This document shows positions 44,581 to 57,770 of a stretch of 64,000 nucleotides of DNA, piece by piece (position 1 is the stretch's first letter; every line of letters begins with the position of its first letter). This DNA is from Trachythela sp. YZ-2020 (lineage: Eukaryota > Cnidaria > Anthozoa > Malacalcyonacea > Clavulariidae), in the NCBI GenBank assembly GCA_016169945.1, contig JADLSH010000395.1:3832501-3896500 (forward strand), read 5' to 3'. A program made the position numbers and the translations under genes. The notes under the pieces were generated by a model, which was given only the letters and a program-made list of their open reading frames with translations, did no database searches and was not told the DNA's origin.

Positions 44581-44920
44581 ATGGCGTCATATTACCGCCA
44601 ATATTCATGATTGTAATCGTTCAACATGTTTCCGACATTGAAGTTTTTTTTTAATTCCAAATATGCTTATATTACATTTTCTGAGCTATAGTATTTTTTA
44701 TCTATTACATATTTGGAAGGAGGACTATAATAAACCCAAAAGGCTTTTGTGAGTAGTCCTCCTTGATCAATATATTTAATGCTTATAATTACGTGTCCAT
44801 CTCTAACCTTCAGGTAAACATTGTTTATCAGTTCAACTGGAGTACATAGCCACATATCGTTGAGTACATATCGTACTCTAAAAAATTAGTTTCCATAATG
44901 TACTCTATATTACTATTTAG

Positions 44921-45023
44921 CAATTAGATTATGAGCTCAAGATTTCTATGAGGTGATAGTTGATGAAGGCGAAGCCCGAATGAACTATCATCTCATAGAA
45001 ATCGAGAGCGAATAATCTAATTG
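44921..45023. repeat. palindrome of about 100 bp
   Basis: The arms CAATTAGATTAT...TTTCTATGAG(G)TGATAGTT and their complements flank a centre of about 20 bp (GATGAAGGCGAAGCCCGAAT). It would fold into a long hairpin. It is similar in style to 30711-30846. Confidence 0.78.
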
Positions 45024-45178
45024 TTTTAGTAGAAACCAGCAAGAAAACAGTATTTCAAAACGTTTTTCATAATTTATTGAAATAAATTCGTTAAAAATCG
45101 CGCCGAGGAGATGGCTGTTTCGCTACTCGCTATCTATCGACAATAAGATAAGTTTTGAAGAATAGTTATTTGCCCAAA

Positions 45179-45380
45179 CTATATTACCATAATATATAGA
45201 TAAGGGTAAATAAGTGTGTTATATAATGTAGTTAATGTGTCTAAATTCAGAAAGTAACGCGTTTTGTTGAGTATGCCAGTTGTCTTGGCAATTTTGTTAG
45301 CTACATAATTTATGTGATCATTCCAAGTTAAGTGTTGGTCAATTATCATTCCTAGAAATTTCGTTTTTGCGTCCACTGGG
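45179..45380 (-). pseudogene. LINE reverse-transcriptase C-terminal fragment
   Basis: The minus-strand frame reads TKFLGMIIDQHLTWNDHINY, ILNKTRYFLNLDTLTTLYNT and LIYPYL, the thumb region after the reverse transcriptase domain of CR1/Jockey-type LINEs. It is truncated at both ends and unrelated to the LINE at 22.9 kb at this level. Confidence 0.75.
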
Positions 45381-47376
45381 AACCAGTAGCCGCTATGTCA
45401 TCGGCGTGTTGGCCCATAATTGAGTGTACCGATAATAAAAACCGACTGCAAATACGTTCCATATTTGGAATTTCGATCCATATTTGGTGTGTTCGCATTT
45501 CGCGACGCCTGTTCGTCGCTTTCTTTGCTCGATTCCTTGATCGACCTAGTTATGTTTTGAATTTTTAAATTGCACACATCAAGTTTTGAAGTAAACTGGA
45601 CTTGCTTTGAATTTAGGTTATGTTACTTTATATTTTATGTATTTTGCTGACATATTTGTGTAGCGTGCATATAATTGTCGTGTATAAACGTAGCGGTAAG
45701 CGGGCTGGCTTATTTTGTATATATACTTTGTCTCTAAACTCTAAAATTGACGAGCGTCAATTGAATATAAGAATATATAGAGAAGGCACTCAGATTTGTA
45801 TGAAAGTATAATCAAGTGTGTATTAAACAGTATGTGCATCAGGCTGCCCAAACCGGCAATAGTAACTAGACACTTCAATTTGAATTTAGTTGACGAATAT
45901 TAGCATAGTTGCTTATATTTAAAACTTAAAAGCTGCTGCACATTGATTGTTTTCGTCGCCGATAAAACTGAATAATATGTATACGAGCACTTGTAAATAT
46001 TATATTAAATCGAGCAAGTCCTTGTGTTTGAATTAAACTTGATTAAGACTACATTTTCATTTGTTTTAATTCTTACGAAATATAGCGATGAGTGCTGTTG
46101 TGCCTTAAGGCCTTATGTACTTTAATACCAATATGAAATGGATATAATTGAAATTGCTCCAACGATAATGTATTATATTTATGTCAAGCACAAGTTCAAA
46201 TATAACTCATATTCAACTCAATTGGTACGAGCGTCAGACTGGTACAAAATTACAGCTTTGTACACATTTTATAAGAAAAATACTATGAACATCATGTAGA
46301 CAATAATTCGGCAGCGTGTATCAGGTGTCATGTCAAGGTCAAAGTGGTCGACCTTTGTCGTTTGGGTATATATTTATTTAGCTATTTTCACTAATAATAA
46401 TAAATAACAAAGACTGAATATCTGTACTTAACATAATTCTGGTTACAAAATCTTAAAATTTGGTTCAAATTATTCATTCAAACAAAAGCATATGGACTTC
46501 AGCATTAAAAGCGATGCACAATCACCATCATTTCAAACGCAAATTAACCTGCGTTTTAGTGAAGTGCGTTAATTAAATGTCCAAATAACGAACCAAAAAT
46601 ATGCGAAATTGTCGAGATATTGCTTATTGTCGAGATACGTGAAGTATGTAATATAATGCCGTCTAAACGTGCAATGTTAATATCTATGAAAATGGGTTAT
46701 ATACTGATGTATTCAGTCTAATTAAGAAACATATGTTGTTTTGTAATATTACAAATAAAATTGTTGTATTTCATTTTTATCCGCATTCAGCATCTGTGTC
46801 CTCAAACTTACAATCCCAGTAGACGCATGTACGCTATGCGTACCTATTTTTGTAACATGAGCAAGTTGATAGTTTTCGATTGTTATTTTTATGTCATGTT
46901 TAATTTGCTTTTTCTTTGATTTAAATACTATATAGTTCGTCTTTTTTATATTGAGTATTAGTTGTTTGTCTTTAAACCATTCAGATATTTTTTTTTAAGT
47001 TCATCATTTACAACTAATTCTAGTTTTTTAATATTTATATATTTCTTAGTTGTTCGAAATAAAGATATTTCTTGCGCGATATTTACTGTATGCGCACCTC
47101 ATAAAAATAGAAAACGACAGGACCAAGACGTAACTTAGTCCACGGTACCGTAAATTTGAAATAAAAACTTGAATTACAATTAGTGGCGAGGAAGGCCAAA
47201 ATGGAAACTATAAAGCTTATTTTGAAATTAGGCTCCTCATAATACGTGTATTTCTGCAATTAATTAAATATGGTATATGGCGACTTAAGTCATTACGATT
47301 GTCATTGAAAGACTTAGGAGTTATCTTTTGTTACCGCCTCATGTTTTATGAACATTTCATCGATTAATTGTACTTG

Positions 47377-50300
47377 TCAACGAATGATTGACGAGGTAAC
47401 TGGATTTCCAAACAGTTCCGTTTGTATACGGTGTCTTGTAGACCACCTTCGTGACCCTACTGGTTGTTCCATTATTTGTTGTTGGTTTTCCTGACCGATT
47501 GTTTCGTTTTCTTTGTCTTGCATGTCAACAAACTCTTCCTCGTCACTTTCGATGTTGTCAGGGATTTTCTTAAAGAACGACATGTTTCTAGTGATCTTAT
47601 GGTTATCATTTTCTTCGACTACTTTTGATCCCTTAGCAGATGTTACTGTGTATGGTGTTATTGCAAAGTTTGTCGAGAATTTGTTGCGTTTGTTTCACTA
47701 ACACTGTATCGCCAACCTGGATATTACTTGATTTCGTACCTCGACGTGTATCTGCATAACTCAGTCTTTCCTTTTTCTTTTGCTTTCAATTGTTTTTTTT
47801 CTTGCTTCACGGTGTCGGTTTATTACCTTGTCATTTCGAGGTAGGGACGGAAGTTTCCCTCTAATTTCTCTGTTATACAAAAGTTGGGCAGGTGGGACTT
47901 TGGTTGTAGAGTGAGGGGTTGAACGATAATGTAATAAAAACTTTGATAGTTCTTGTTGCCATGGTCTGTTCTCTAAGTTTGCGGTTTTAATGGCTTTGCC
48001 TAGTGGTTTCATGAAGGCTTCTACTTCAGCATTGCCCTGGGGCCAAAGGGGTGTTGATGTGGTGTGTGTAATCCCCATGGCGGTCATGTAGCGCTTAAAG
48101 TCATGACTTTGAAATGGTGGACCATTGTCAGATGTTACTTTTGAAGGGATAGCATGTCGGGCAAAAATACTGTCCAGTTTTGGGATCACTTTTTTGCTGA
48201 TATAGTGGGTAATATTTCAATCTCTGGGAATCTTGAGTAACAATCAATAGCGACTAGTATGTACTGTCCTGTTGGAAGGGGACCGTAAAAATCAATTTTA
48301 ACTTTGTCCCAGGGCCGGTCGGGCATTGGGGATACTTTAATAGGTTCTGGACTATTGAGCTGGGAGGTTGCTTGACAAGCTAAGCAATGTTCTAATACTG
48401 TTCGTACCTGTTTATCCATATTAGGGAACCACACTGTTTCTCGCAGGAGGGATTTGGTCTTTGCCTGGCCTTGGTGACCTTCGTGAGCTATCTGTATAAT
48501 GCGTTTTTGCAAGGATGTTGGTACTATTATTCGAGTACCACGTAGAAGTACCTTATTGTTATGGTCGATAGTGATTTCATCTTTGATCATTTGAAAGGGC
48601 TTTACTTTGGCATTGTTCCAGGACCCCGACTTAAGGGCATCCTGTAATGCAATTAGAGATTCATCTGTTTCTGTAGCTTTGCTTATTTCCTGAATAGTCA
48701 CTGTCTTTGGTATGGCGGTATTGGTTATGAAGTTAACATATTCTTCGGCCACATTGTGTGTTCGTTCTCTAGTGACTGGTGGATGTCGGGACAGAAAATC
48801 AGCAGGGTTGTCAACTGTTGTAATCGAAGAAACCAGCGTTCGATTCGTGCTGGTGGTTTGGATAGGGGATTAGCAAAAATCACTTCGAGTGCTTTATGAT
48901 CGGTATACAGTGTAAAAGGGGCGCCGTAAAGGTATAAATGGAAATGTTCAATCCCCCAGACAATAGCCAAAGCTTCCTTTTCTGTCTGGGAGTACCTTTG
49001 TTCGGTAGGTGTTAAAGCACGACTGGCATATGCAATGATGTTTGGAGATGTGTTCTTACCTTGTGGTATTTGAGTCAGAATTGCTGATAGTCCTACGGGG
49101 CTTGCATCCACCACCAGTTGAGTTTCATTTCTGATGTCAAAATAGCTCATAACCGGGCTATTCACTAGAGCTGTTTTAAGCTGCTGATATGCGTCTTCAT
49201 GTTCTTTGTTCCAGTTGAATTTTGTTCCTTTGTGAGTCAATTTCCGCAATGGTTCAGTTATTGTTGCAAAATTGGGTATGAACTGGGCACTGTAGTTAGC
49301 CATGCCCAAGAGACTTCGTACTTCACTTACTGTAGTCGGTGTGGTAGTGTTGGTAAATGCGGAGATTTTCTTAGGATCAGGACGTACCCCCTCTTGGGAG
49401 AAAAGCAAACCAAAGAATTCCAAATTGTGTTTCAGAAACTTGCACTTGCCCAGATTTAAGGTTAATCCATGAGTTTCCAAACGTTGTCAGCATTCTTGAA
49501 GAGCTCTGATGTGTTCCTTATACGTTGAGCCAAACACAAGAATGTCATCAGCAATGTTACTCACCACATCAAGTCCATGGCGGTGTTTTGGAAGATTTCA
49601 GCCGCTGAATTGGTGCCGTAATTTAGACGTTTAAACCGATATAACCCCGCATGGGTGGTGAATGTGGTAATGCGCTTGTGACATGTCCAATTTTGAAAAA
49701 TATTTTGCTCCGTTTAAGTCAAGCGAAATGTCTCTCACTGTGGGAATAGGCTCGTTTTATTGCCGTGTTCGCAGCCCGCATGTCAACACACAAGCGGATT
49801 TTATCATCCTTTTTAGGTACTATAACCACAGGCGATATCCATGCTGTTTCGTCAGTGTCGGGGACCTTTTCAATAATGTCTTTTTGTTCAAGACGACTTA
49901 ATTCACTATCCACTTTAGCCCGTAAGTGGAAAGGTATTCTGCGTTGTCGCTGGGTGACAGGTTTTACACTTTTGTCCACGATTAGTTCAATTTGTCGGTT
50001 GTTTAGTTTTCCAACGCCTTGGAACTCTTTATTGTGCTTGTTTAAAATGTTCCGTACAGTTTTGTCTGTTACTGGGAAAGTAGTTGTCGTTTTATCCTTT
50101 TGTTGTGATGTCTTGGATGTTTCAATCTTGTTGAGGTGCAGACTGATTAGTCCTAATTCTTGCGCGGTTGCATTGCTGTGCAGACAGCCACTGTCCTCGG
50201 CAGTGACATAGATTGTGGCAACTGTAATTCGTTTACGAGATTCAACTAATATTTGCAATTTCCCTTTCATTTTGACAGGCTCAGCCGAATTAAATGGATA

Positions 50301-50723
50301 TGCTTTGATATGTGTTTTCTTTAGGTTTATATTACCCAATTGTTTACATGTATGTGCATCAATAAGGTTGATTGTTGAACCAGTGTCCACAGTAAATTGT
50401 ACATTTTGATTATTGATTTTTAACTTAGTACTGGGCGATTTCCTAGCATTTGTTTTAACAGCATAACAGTATTCTGAGTCACTTGAGTCGCTGCTGGACT
50501 GGTTGCCATTATCAGATGTGTTCACTGGCCGGATGTTATTTTTACTTTGACGCCGCTGACCTTGTTTGGCATAATATTGACTTTGGCGAATGCCTGGGTT
50601 GCCCGAACGACACACCTTTGCAAAATGGTTTAGTTTGTTGCATTTCCGACATTCCTTATTTTTCGCAGGACAAGGGCTATTTGTGTGAGGCCATTCGCCA
50701 CCACAGTTTCTACAGGTGTTCAT
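47377..50723 (-). pseudogene. Ty3/Gypsy pol polyprotein, degraded
   Basis: Reading from 50723 downward: a CCHC zinc knuckle ([14 protein letters not shown]), an aspartic protease ([13 protein letters not shown]), then the reverse transcriptase start ([18 protein letters not shown]). A frameshift near 49745 leads into DLNGAKYFSKLDM, and about a dozen residues are missing after it. The catalytic block reads NIADDILVFG, followed by an in-frame stop near 49490. RNase H (VVDASPVG, TDHKAL), an integrase H2C2 finger (HEGHQGQ...CLAC) and the integrase core (AIDCYSRF, TSDNGPPF, NAEVEAF) follow, with frame changes near 48740 and 48188. The C-terminal tail ends at 47377. No long terminal repeats could be matched by eye. 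Confidence 0.88.
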
Positions 50724-50771
50724 TGTACGTGGACGATGACTGTCATGAATCGACTGTATACCACCGGATTA

Positions 50772-51311
50772 TCAGACTACTTGATTTGCCTTCTCTTCGA
50801 TATGCCGTGCTTGGATATTGCTACGCTCTAACTGGCGGCCTGCCACAAGGAGAGCTTCAAGTGTAATCTTTGGGTCACGCAATGCCTGTTTTCTCAACCG
50901 ACTTGAAGTTCCATAAAGCACAATTTGAAGCATGATTTCAAAATCAGCGTCTGTAAAATCACAGTGTTGGGATGAACTTCGCAATCGAGTATAGTATTGG
51001 TCAAGTGTTTCCGTGTTGCCCTGTTTGGCTTGTTGAAATTGATAGACATCATACAAGCGATGTTTCTGAGGCTCGAAGTATGCATTTAATTTTTCTACTG
51101 CTTTATCAAAATCATCATCGTTGCCATTGTCGGGGAGTTGACGAAAGATCTCGCGTACACGCGGCCCTGCTTGATATAATAATAATGCTCTCTTTTTCTT
51201 TTTATCTGCAACGCCGCTCGCCACGAGGTACATCTGAAAATCTTCGAGCCAAATTTTCCATTTCGGTGCTAAATTAATGCCTATTTCCACATCAGGATCG
51301 AATGGAGGCAT
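50772..51311 (-). pseudogene. Ty3/Gypsy gag
   Basis: 180 codons from an ATG at 51311. It has a retrotransposon capsid pattern: WKIWLEDFQMYLVASG near the start, FRQLPD, LNAYFEPQKH, YDVYQFQQAKQ and ETLDQYYTRLR. It stops at tandem TGA TAA codons (near 50769-50774), after which the same frame carries on to the pol Met at 50723. Readthrough of two stops is unlikely, so either the element is dead at this point or the stops are recent mutations. Confidence 0.83.
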
Positions 51312-51414
51312 AGGATTAACAAGAGAAGTAGCTATCCTCGTGGCCTATAAAGTGTACTGTATCTTTTCAACTGTCTATTATCAGTCCGCCATTTATGTAC
51401 GCATGGTAATACGT

Positions 51415-52070
51415 CAGGATTGCCAGATTCTCTGGGCCAAAAAAAAAGCCAAACGCACGTTCAAAAAAAGCCAAACTCTAAAATTGAGGCAGGGGACTGG
51501 GCCCTAGTGATAATTGCACAATTATTATGTAAGTATGTCATAACGCGGACGAACCGGGCAAATGGAGAAAAGGGCCTGACTCTCAGGTTACATAAATAAT
51601 CGGTTTATTACTTTATCTGACATAAAAACTCATAAATCCAACTCAAAATTTGCTTGTTTTTAAGAGCTTTAAAATATCTCATTTGCTTTTATACCCTTTT
51701 GCTTTTTCAAAAGGATCAAAATTCTTGAATTATGATTGGTTGAAATGTTGATGACAGTAGCATGAATGATGTTCTAATTTATAAATTTAGAATTCGTCTC
51801 TGATTGGTTGATAGTTATCCCATGCTTATCCAACTTTAAACTCAGATAATTTTTACTACTCTGGGGGTCTATACCGAGATTTAATCAACAGATAATCTAT
51901 CTGAACAACAAAGCGGCAAATTTTAACTGGTGAGAAACTAAAATTTGGTGAAAAGACCAAAAAAAAGCCAGAAAATAGTTTCAAGCCAAATGAAATTTTT
52001 TCAAGCCAACGTTATAAAAAGAAGCCAAATTCGAGATATTTGGCTTAAAAAAGCCACACTGGCAACCCTG
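51415..52070. mobile_element. hAT-like MITE with 8-bp target duplication
   Basis: 656 bp, starting CAGGATTGCCAG and ending CTGGCAACCCTG, flanked by TAATACGT on both sides (51407-51414, 52071-52078). The sub-ends repeat AAGCCAAA/TTTGGCTT. It sits about 100 bp upstream of the Gypsy gag on that element's 5' side, so it may have split the LTR or leader. Confidence 0.88.
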
Positions 52071-52937
52071 TAATACGTTCTTGTCCGTGGGGGGTCTGGA
52101 ACCTAGTGATGACATCACTACACCCATCATTTGTTTAAACTAAACAGAAACAGATTAAATATTTAGCTATATAAGGTATAATTATATTGTTGACTGATCT
52201 GAAAGATTACAGTATTTTTAGTACTCATTTGAACAAAGAATTACATGTAATTTAATTAAAATCAAATATGCATATCAAGAACAAAAATTATACAACATGT
52301 TTGTATACTTTTCAATACTTTTTTAATCATTTTATAAGACTGAAATATAAACAAAGGATTACTTGTATTAAACACATGGAATAAACACAATAAAAGTCAA
52401 ATTTACTTAAATTATTATTCTAAAGTTTGTAAACACACAAGGTCTAATTCATATAAATACTGTTAGTTTCTCAAAACAATTTGTATAATCATGAAATTTG
52501 GCTAACATTACTAAGTGCACTGTGAATGATTGATAGTAAGCACTGACATAATGACCTCTGAACACTGTTTTGATTAAAGTAAATCGCCATACAAAATGTC
52601 AATGTGTGGCCATTTCCTCATAATTGAAAGCTTACATAATAGAGCATGTTATGTGAATATTATATTTCCAAAAGACCCAAGATGATTAATAAGAGCCTTT
52701 TACTAGACTTGACAGTGTTGTATCAACAACATGGAATAATTTAGCTGCAAGAAAAACATAAACAATACTAAATCTTTGGAGAAATGGCCTAAAATAGGGA
52801 CACATTATGCATTCGTCTTCCAACCAATCATCCAATCACAATCATTCACACGATAATTGAATGATCGACCTTCAGTGACCTTTTGTTGGAAAACCCCAAA
52901 ATAGCAAAAAAATAGCCAAATGATAATCGCAGTAAAC

Positions 52938-53568
52938 ATGGAGGGCAATAATCAACAAGTAAGCAAAATTTTTCAAGTTGAAAGTTTTACTGCGCATCAG
53001 AAAAGGGCTTTTCACTGTATTATAAATGAAAAGAACGATGTTTTTGTAAATGTCCCAACTGGCGCAGGAAAATCTCTTATTTATCAAAAGCGTTACCGAA
53101 ACTATTCGATGTAATGTTTCGAGGTAATGTTTCGAGGTAAACACTTAGTGATCGTAGTTTCGCCATTGGTAAATTTAATGCGAGACCAAGTCAAGAAACT
53201 ACGCGATGCAGGAGTCAGCGCTGTGTCGTTAAGTGGAATCGAAAGCGAGAAAGAAGCGAAAACACTGTAGTATATGGCACACCAGAGACCATTCAGAGTC
53301 ATTGTTGAAGACCGAACGATGGAGGCGAATGCTTGCCAACAAAGTGTACAGCAACATGGTTTGTGCTCTGGCCATTGATGAAGCGCATGTGATTAAACAA
53401 CGGACCATATTTGTCGCTGTAAATTTCGAAGTCGATTTCAGCAGTTTTGTATTTGCCAAACAGTCTCGTGCGATTTTTTTTATTAATTTCTTCACCCTTA
53501 CAGGTAAAGCAATTACTTTCAACGCTATTTTTCTTATTCATCTCAGTATTGATATATTAAGCGGTTGA
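52938..53568 (+). pseudogene. RecQ-like helicase fragment
   Basis: The ATG at 52938 opens a frame with FTAHQKRAFHCIINEKNDVF, then VNVPTGAGKSLIYQ (Walker A). A 13-bp tandem duplication, GTAATGTTTCGAG twice near 53111, shifts the frame. The next frame gives LVIVVSPLVNLMRDQVKKL and VSAVSLSGIESEKE, then a stop. A third gives YGTPE, and a fourth gives ERWRRMLANKVYSNMVCALA plus IDEAHVIKQ (Walker B, DEAH type). These are RecQ-family motifs in correct order. The C-terminal helicase half is not seen. It is a dead, 3'-truncated copy, 0.7 kb upstream of the THAP transposase on the same strand. Confidence 0.8.
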
Positions 53569-54286
53569 CGTTTGTATTTATTCAATAGGTATAATCACAG
53601 TTATAAATATTGCTGTATGAAATTAACAGATTTTGCGGGTTCGAATACGAAAGTTAAGTACTTTATGAAAAAATAATATTTTCAAAATACACTGAAACAA
53701 TAGTGCCACGATCGACGTTATCTCGGGTGGGTGGGTACATGTCATAACGTCGATTCGACGTTGTGAAGCCAAATTCTTGAAGTCATGCCCAGTCTTTTTA
53801 AATTTCCAAAAACAAGGGTCAAGATGCACTAAAACATCGTTCAAGACGACGTAAAATGCATTTACCACTACATTTTTACGATAAAAACCTCCTTCAAAAC
53901 TCTAGAGTAAAATATTTTTAATTTATTTGTTTAGAATTCGTAATTAAATTGTCTTTTTTGGGAAAAACGTAGAGCGAGGAGTGGAGCTTGCCGTGGTCTA
54001 ATCATAAGTATTTGTGTGAATTTCCCTATTTTGCTCATTCGTTTTCCAATTTAATTCTTCTGAAAGTTAGGAAAAATGTATTCTAACAAAATTAAACTAC
54101 CAACCATAGTTTAATTCTCTGTTTTGTAGTAAATATAAACATTAAAGTTTCTTTTCTCCCCAGTCCTTTTTTGAACTTCAGAGCGCAAATTTACTGGAGA
54201 GTTAATTTAGTAAAAAATATTTTCAACAGCAAAATAGCAATTTAAAAGGCAAAAAATACTTATGTGAAATTGTATGTAAAGAAACC

Positions 54287-57007
54287 ATGCCACTCACATG
54301 TGGCATTCGTGGGTGCAAAAACAAAGGTATTCCTCACCATGGAGAAGAAAATACCATTGCTTTTCACAGGTAATGACAACCATATCATCATAATTATACA
54401 GTAAAAACAACAGACACAAGAAAATAAGACAGTTTAATAAAACACATAAAGATATATATCTTATGTACAATAAATTCCTAAGAATATATTAGTAATTTTT
54501 GTACAAAATACAATAGATATCCCCTGCAAACTGTTTGACCTTCAAATATGGGCATGTGGAAAGGGCTAATAGTATGGTACTTAAAAACCTGTGGTGGCTA
54601 TTTTTGCATCCAGGAGAGCAGTGCCTTAACAATAGCAGCTCAAATTTTATGTATATGCAAGCAAAATAGATTTCCGAAGAAAAATGCGACTGATCTAGAA
54701 AACTGGGAATGTTTTGTTCAAGAAGCCAACCAACATGCATCATGGACAGCAACAAATTATAGCTGCATTTGCAGTGACCACTTTGAAATCACTGAGTACA
54801 TCATCCCTCCTTCGTCAAGTGGAAAATGCCGTTTAAAAAAACATGCAATACCATCAATGTCCAATACCACATATACAGCTCTACCACTACCAGATGAATT
54901 ACAAAGCAGGCTCGAAGTATCTAACAAGAGACCATTCCCTCCAACTAATCACGAAAACCTGGTACCACCTACCAAAGTTGCCAAACCTCTACCTGCAGAA
55001 AGAAGAGATGCATTAGAGCAAAAACTAACACAAAAAATTTGCAACAACAGCTACGCCGGTCAAAACAAAAGGCCAAACCCATGGGTGAGGTGATCAAAAT
55101 CATGAAAGATAAACTTGTTATCAGTTCGAAGGAGGCAGAACATCTGCAGGAAAACATCAAAAATACACATTTACAATTCTTATATAACTTTAAAGAGAAT
55201 TTAACATCTTTGCCATGCGGAAGGTAACTCTGTACTTTTACTCACCAAAACTGAGCGTACAAATATGTCAGATAAATTATCCCTCTGCCAAACCCATCCT
55301 TAATCATTAAATGGTCCACTTCTATTAAATGCGACCCTGGATTTATTGAAGAAGTATTTACATCGTTATCCAACCAAATTGACGTTTCCCCTGTAAATAA
55401 GGACTGCTGTCTGGTTATCGACGCTATGTCAATTCGCAAGCAAACATTATGGAACCCCGAGAAGGATCAGTATTCAGGTTTTGTCGATCTTGGCAATGAA
55501 ATTCCAAATGTTCAGTGTGACAAACTGGCATCTGAGGCATTGGTATTCCTCTTAGTTGGAACAAGAAGCCACTGGAAATGCCCAATTGGATACTTTTTAG
55601 TCGACAAAATCTCAGCCAAAGACCAAGCGATGTTTGTGTCAAAATCCTTGGAAATGGCCGCAAAGGCAGGTCTGAAGGTCTGGTCAGTGACAGCTGATGG
55701 TACAGCAGTAAACCTCAGAACATTTGAAATACTTGGTTGCAAATTATCCGGCACATATGATGAAATGAAAACATCATTTAAACATCCAACAACTGGGGAA
55801 GACATTTATATAATCCTCGATCCATGTCACATGTTGAAACTGGCTCGTAACGCTCTTGGTCACCTTGGATCCTTTGTTGACGGTGACGGAAATAGAATAA
55901 AGTGGCACTACATCGAAGAATTACATCAACTCCAACAACAGAAAGGACTTAATCTTGCCAACAAACTCTCAATGAATCACCTTAAATTTCAAAAACATAA
56001 AATGAATGTTAGACTGGCCGCGCAAACTCTTAGTTCATCTGAGGCAAATGCAATCGAGTTTCTAGATGTCTTTGCTAAACATCCTAGTTTTTGTGATAGT
56101 CGAGGAACACTCAAATTTATCCGCACAATAGACCAACTTTTTGACATGCTCAATAGCAGAAATCCTATTGGAAAAGGGTTCAAGACACCTCTACGTCTCC
56201 AAAGCAAGGACACATGGCCAGAAATCTTTTCCACCACATCAAAGTATCTACTGTCGTTGAAAACTAATCCCCCCCCCCCCCAAACACAACTACTTTCCAC
56301 AACTGCACGTAAAACATTTATAATCGGGTTCGTAACCTGCATCAAGTCAACAATTTCCATGGCTACTCAAATGCTTTGTGCACCAACCAACCCATTCAAG
56401 TACCTGTTAACCTACAAATTCTCCCAGGACCATATTGAACTGCTTTTCTCGTGTGTACGAGCCAGAGGAGAATGGAATAATAATCCCAACTGTTTACAAT
56501 TCAAGTATGCACTTCACCGCATCAAAAAAACGCAAATTGTGTGGACTTCACTGTTGCAACAGCATTACTCCACTTTTTCATGTTAGAAAACACAAAGCAC
56601 CAGCCAACAACGAAAACCAAGACGAAAGCACATCTGATGAGATAAATGCCATGTGCGAACATTTGGACCAAAGTGGGCACAGTGAATTCACTTCTAACGT
56701 GCTTTTTTGCATCGCTGGGTACATAGTATCAAAGCTAATGGACAACCTACCTTGTTCTGTATGTAAAAGAAGCCTTCTCCCTCTCCCAAACCAAACTCCT
56801 GTAAATGGGCATGACTACACCTCCAGTTTATATCACGAGGCTGGCAAAGCATCGTCGTTCACGAGATTCATCAATCAAGGTGATTTACAAATCCCATCAA
56901 CCTCTGTATTTCGAACAATAGAGTACTGTGAACACGTTTTTAAACCAACGGTCTGTGGTAAAGATCTCCAACAAATGAACGAGAAAAATCTAAAGAAAAA
57001 ACGATAA
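54287..57007 (+). pseudogene. THAP-domain P-element-type transposase
   Basis: Exon 1 (54287-54369) encodes MPLTCGIRGCKNKGI and ends in a GTAATG donor. A 300-bp intron ends at AATAG, and exon 2 starts at 54670 completing Arg then FPKKNA. Together they give a full THAP zinc finger: C..C in CGIRGC, ENWECF, CSDHF and the AIPS end. A coiled region follows after a frameshift near 55030. After another break the catalytic core begins before 55400: CCLVIDAMSIRKQ (first Asp), TADGTAVN (second Asp) and LDPCHMLKLARN. The last catalytic acid sits in DHIELLFS of DHIELLFSCVRARGEWNNNP. A frameshift near 56530 leads to the C-terminal VLFCIAGYIVSKLM domain, ending at 57007. A run of 14 C at 56269-56282 gives a proline stretch. 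At least three breaks make it non-functional. Confidence 0.87.
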
Positions 57008-57770
57008 TCAACGTATGTCACCACTTCACACTGGATACAACAGTGGATGTTTTCACAGATCATGAAGGAGGCGACAACGAACTGTTGATCGAAGACGACC
57101 ACAGAACAAAACTGATTTTATGTAGGCCGATGGAATTGAGGTATCAGCTTACCGTAACCCACCGCATGTGTTTTCTCTACCGCTTCATTATTTTAAATTT
57201 TTTCATTATTTAACACTTTTTGCAATACCCATTTGTTTGCTCAGCGTTATAGCACCTAAATCCTTCGTTTTCTTTCACAAAATGCACGAAAAACGGTGCC
57301 TGATTGTGTTTGATATGTTGCTTTTGTCCATTTTACAACAATCATGATGGTTGGCTGTTGTCGCACTACGGAGAACCAATCATATCAAGTGTTTCAAATC
57401 TGGAACCATTGAACCGAGCAAAGAGCCTGGGTACAATGTTAATATCAAGCAGTGTGGCGATCAATATACTGAAGATGCAAATTGGTAAGTAATTTGAATT
57501 GCAAATTTTCTGTGTCTTAAATATATGAAAATATAAAACAATTTGAGGCTATATTTTATAAATATATAAAATAACTTGAAACTCGCTTAATGTATTAATA
57601 GAGTTCATTTGCACATTTTGTACTTGTTGCTGCGGTAGCGAGCGAGCATGAAGCGAGCGACGCAGCAGATCTCATTTGTGTATATAGAGGATTTTTATCT
57701 CCAAACATTCTAACGCACTGCATTGTGGTCGTGCGCAGTTGGTGCTGCGCAGTACATCAATTTTGCCCAG

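Noticed and set aside
47000..52300. Search for long terminal repeats flanking the Gypsy element
   Set aside because: No matching pair could be found by eye, so no LTR is annotated; a computed self-alignment would decide.
57304..57492. Small frame ending at a GTAAGT donor (57485), considered as a further receptor exon
   Set aside because: No FN3 pattern and no acceptor in a suitable phase; likely chance.
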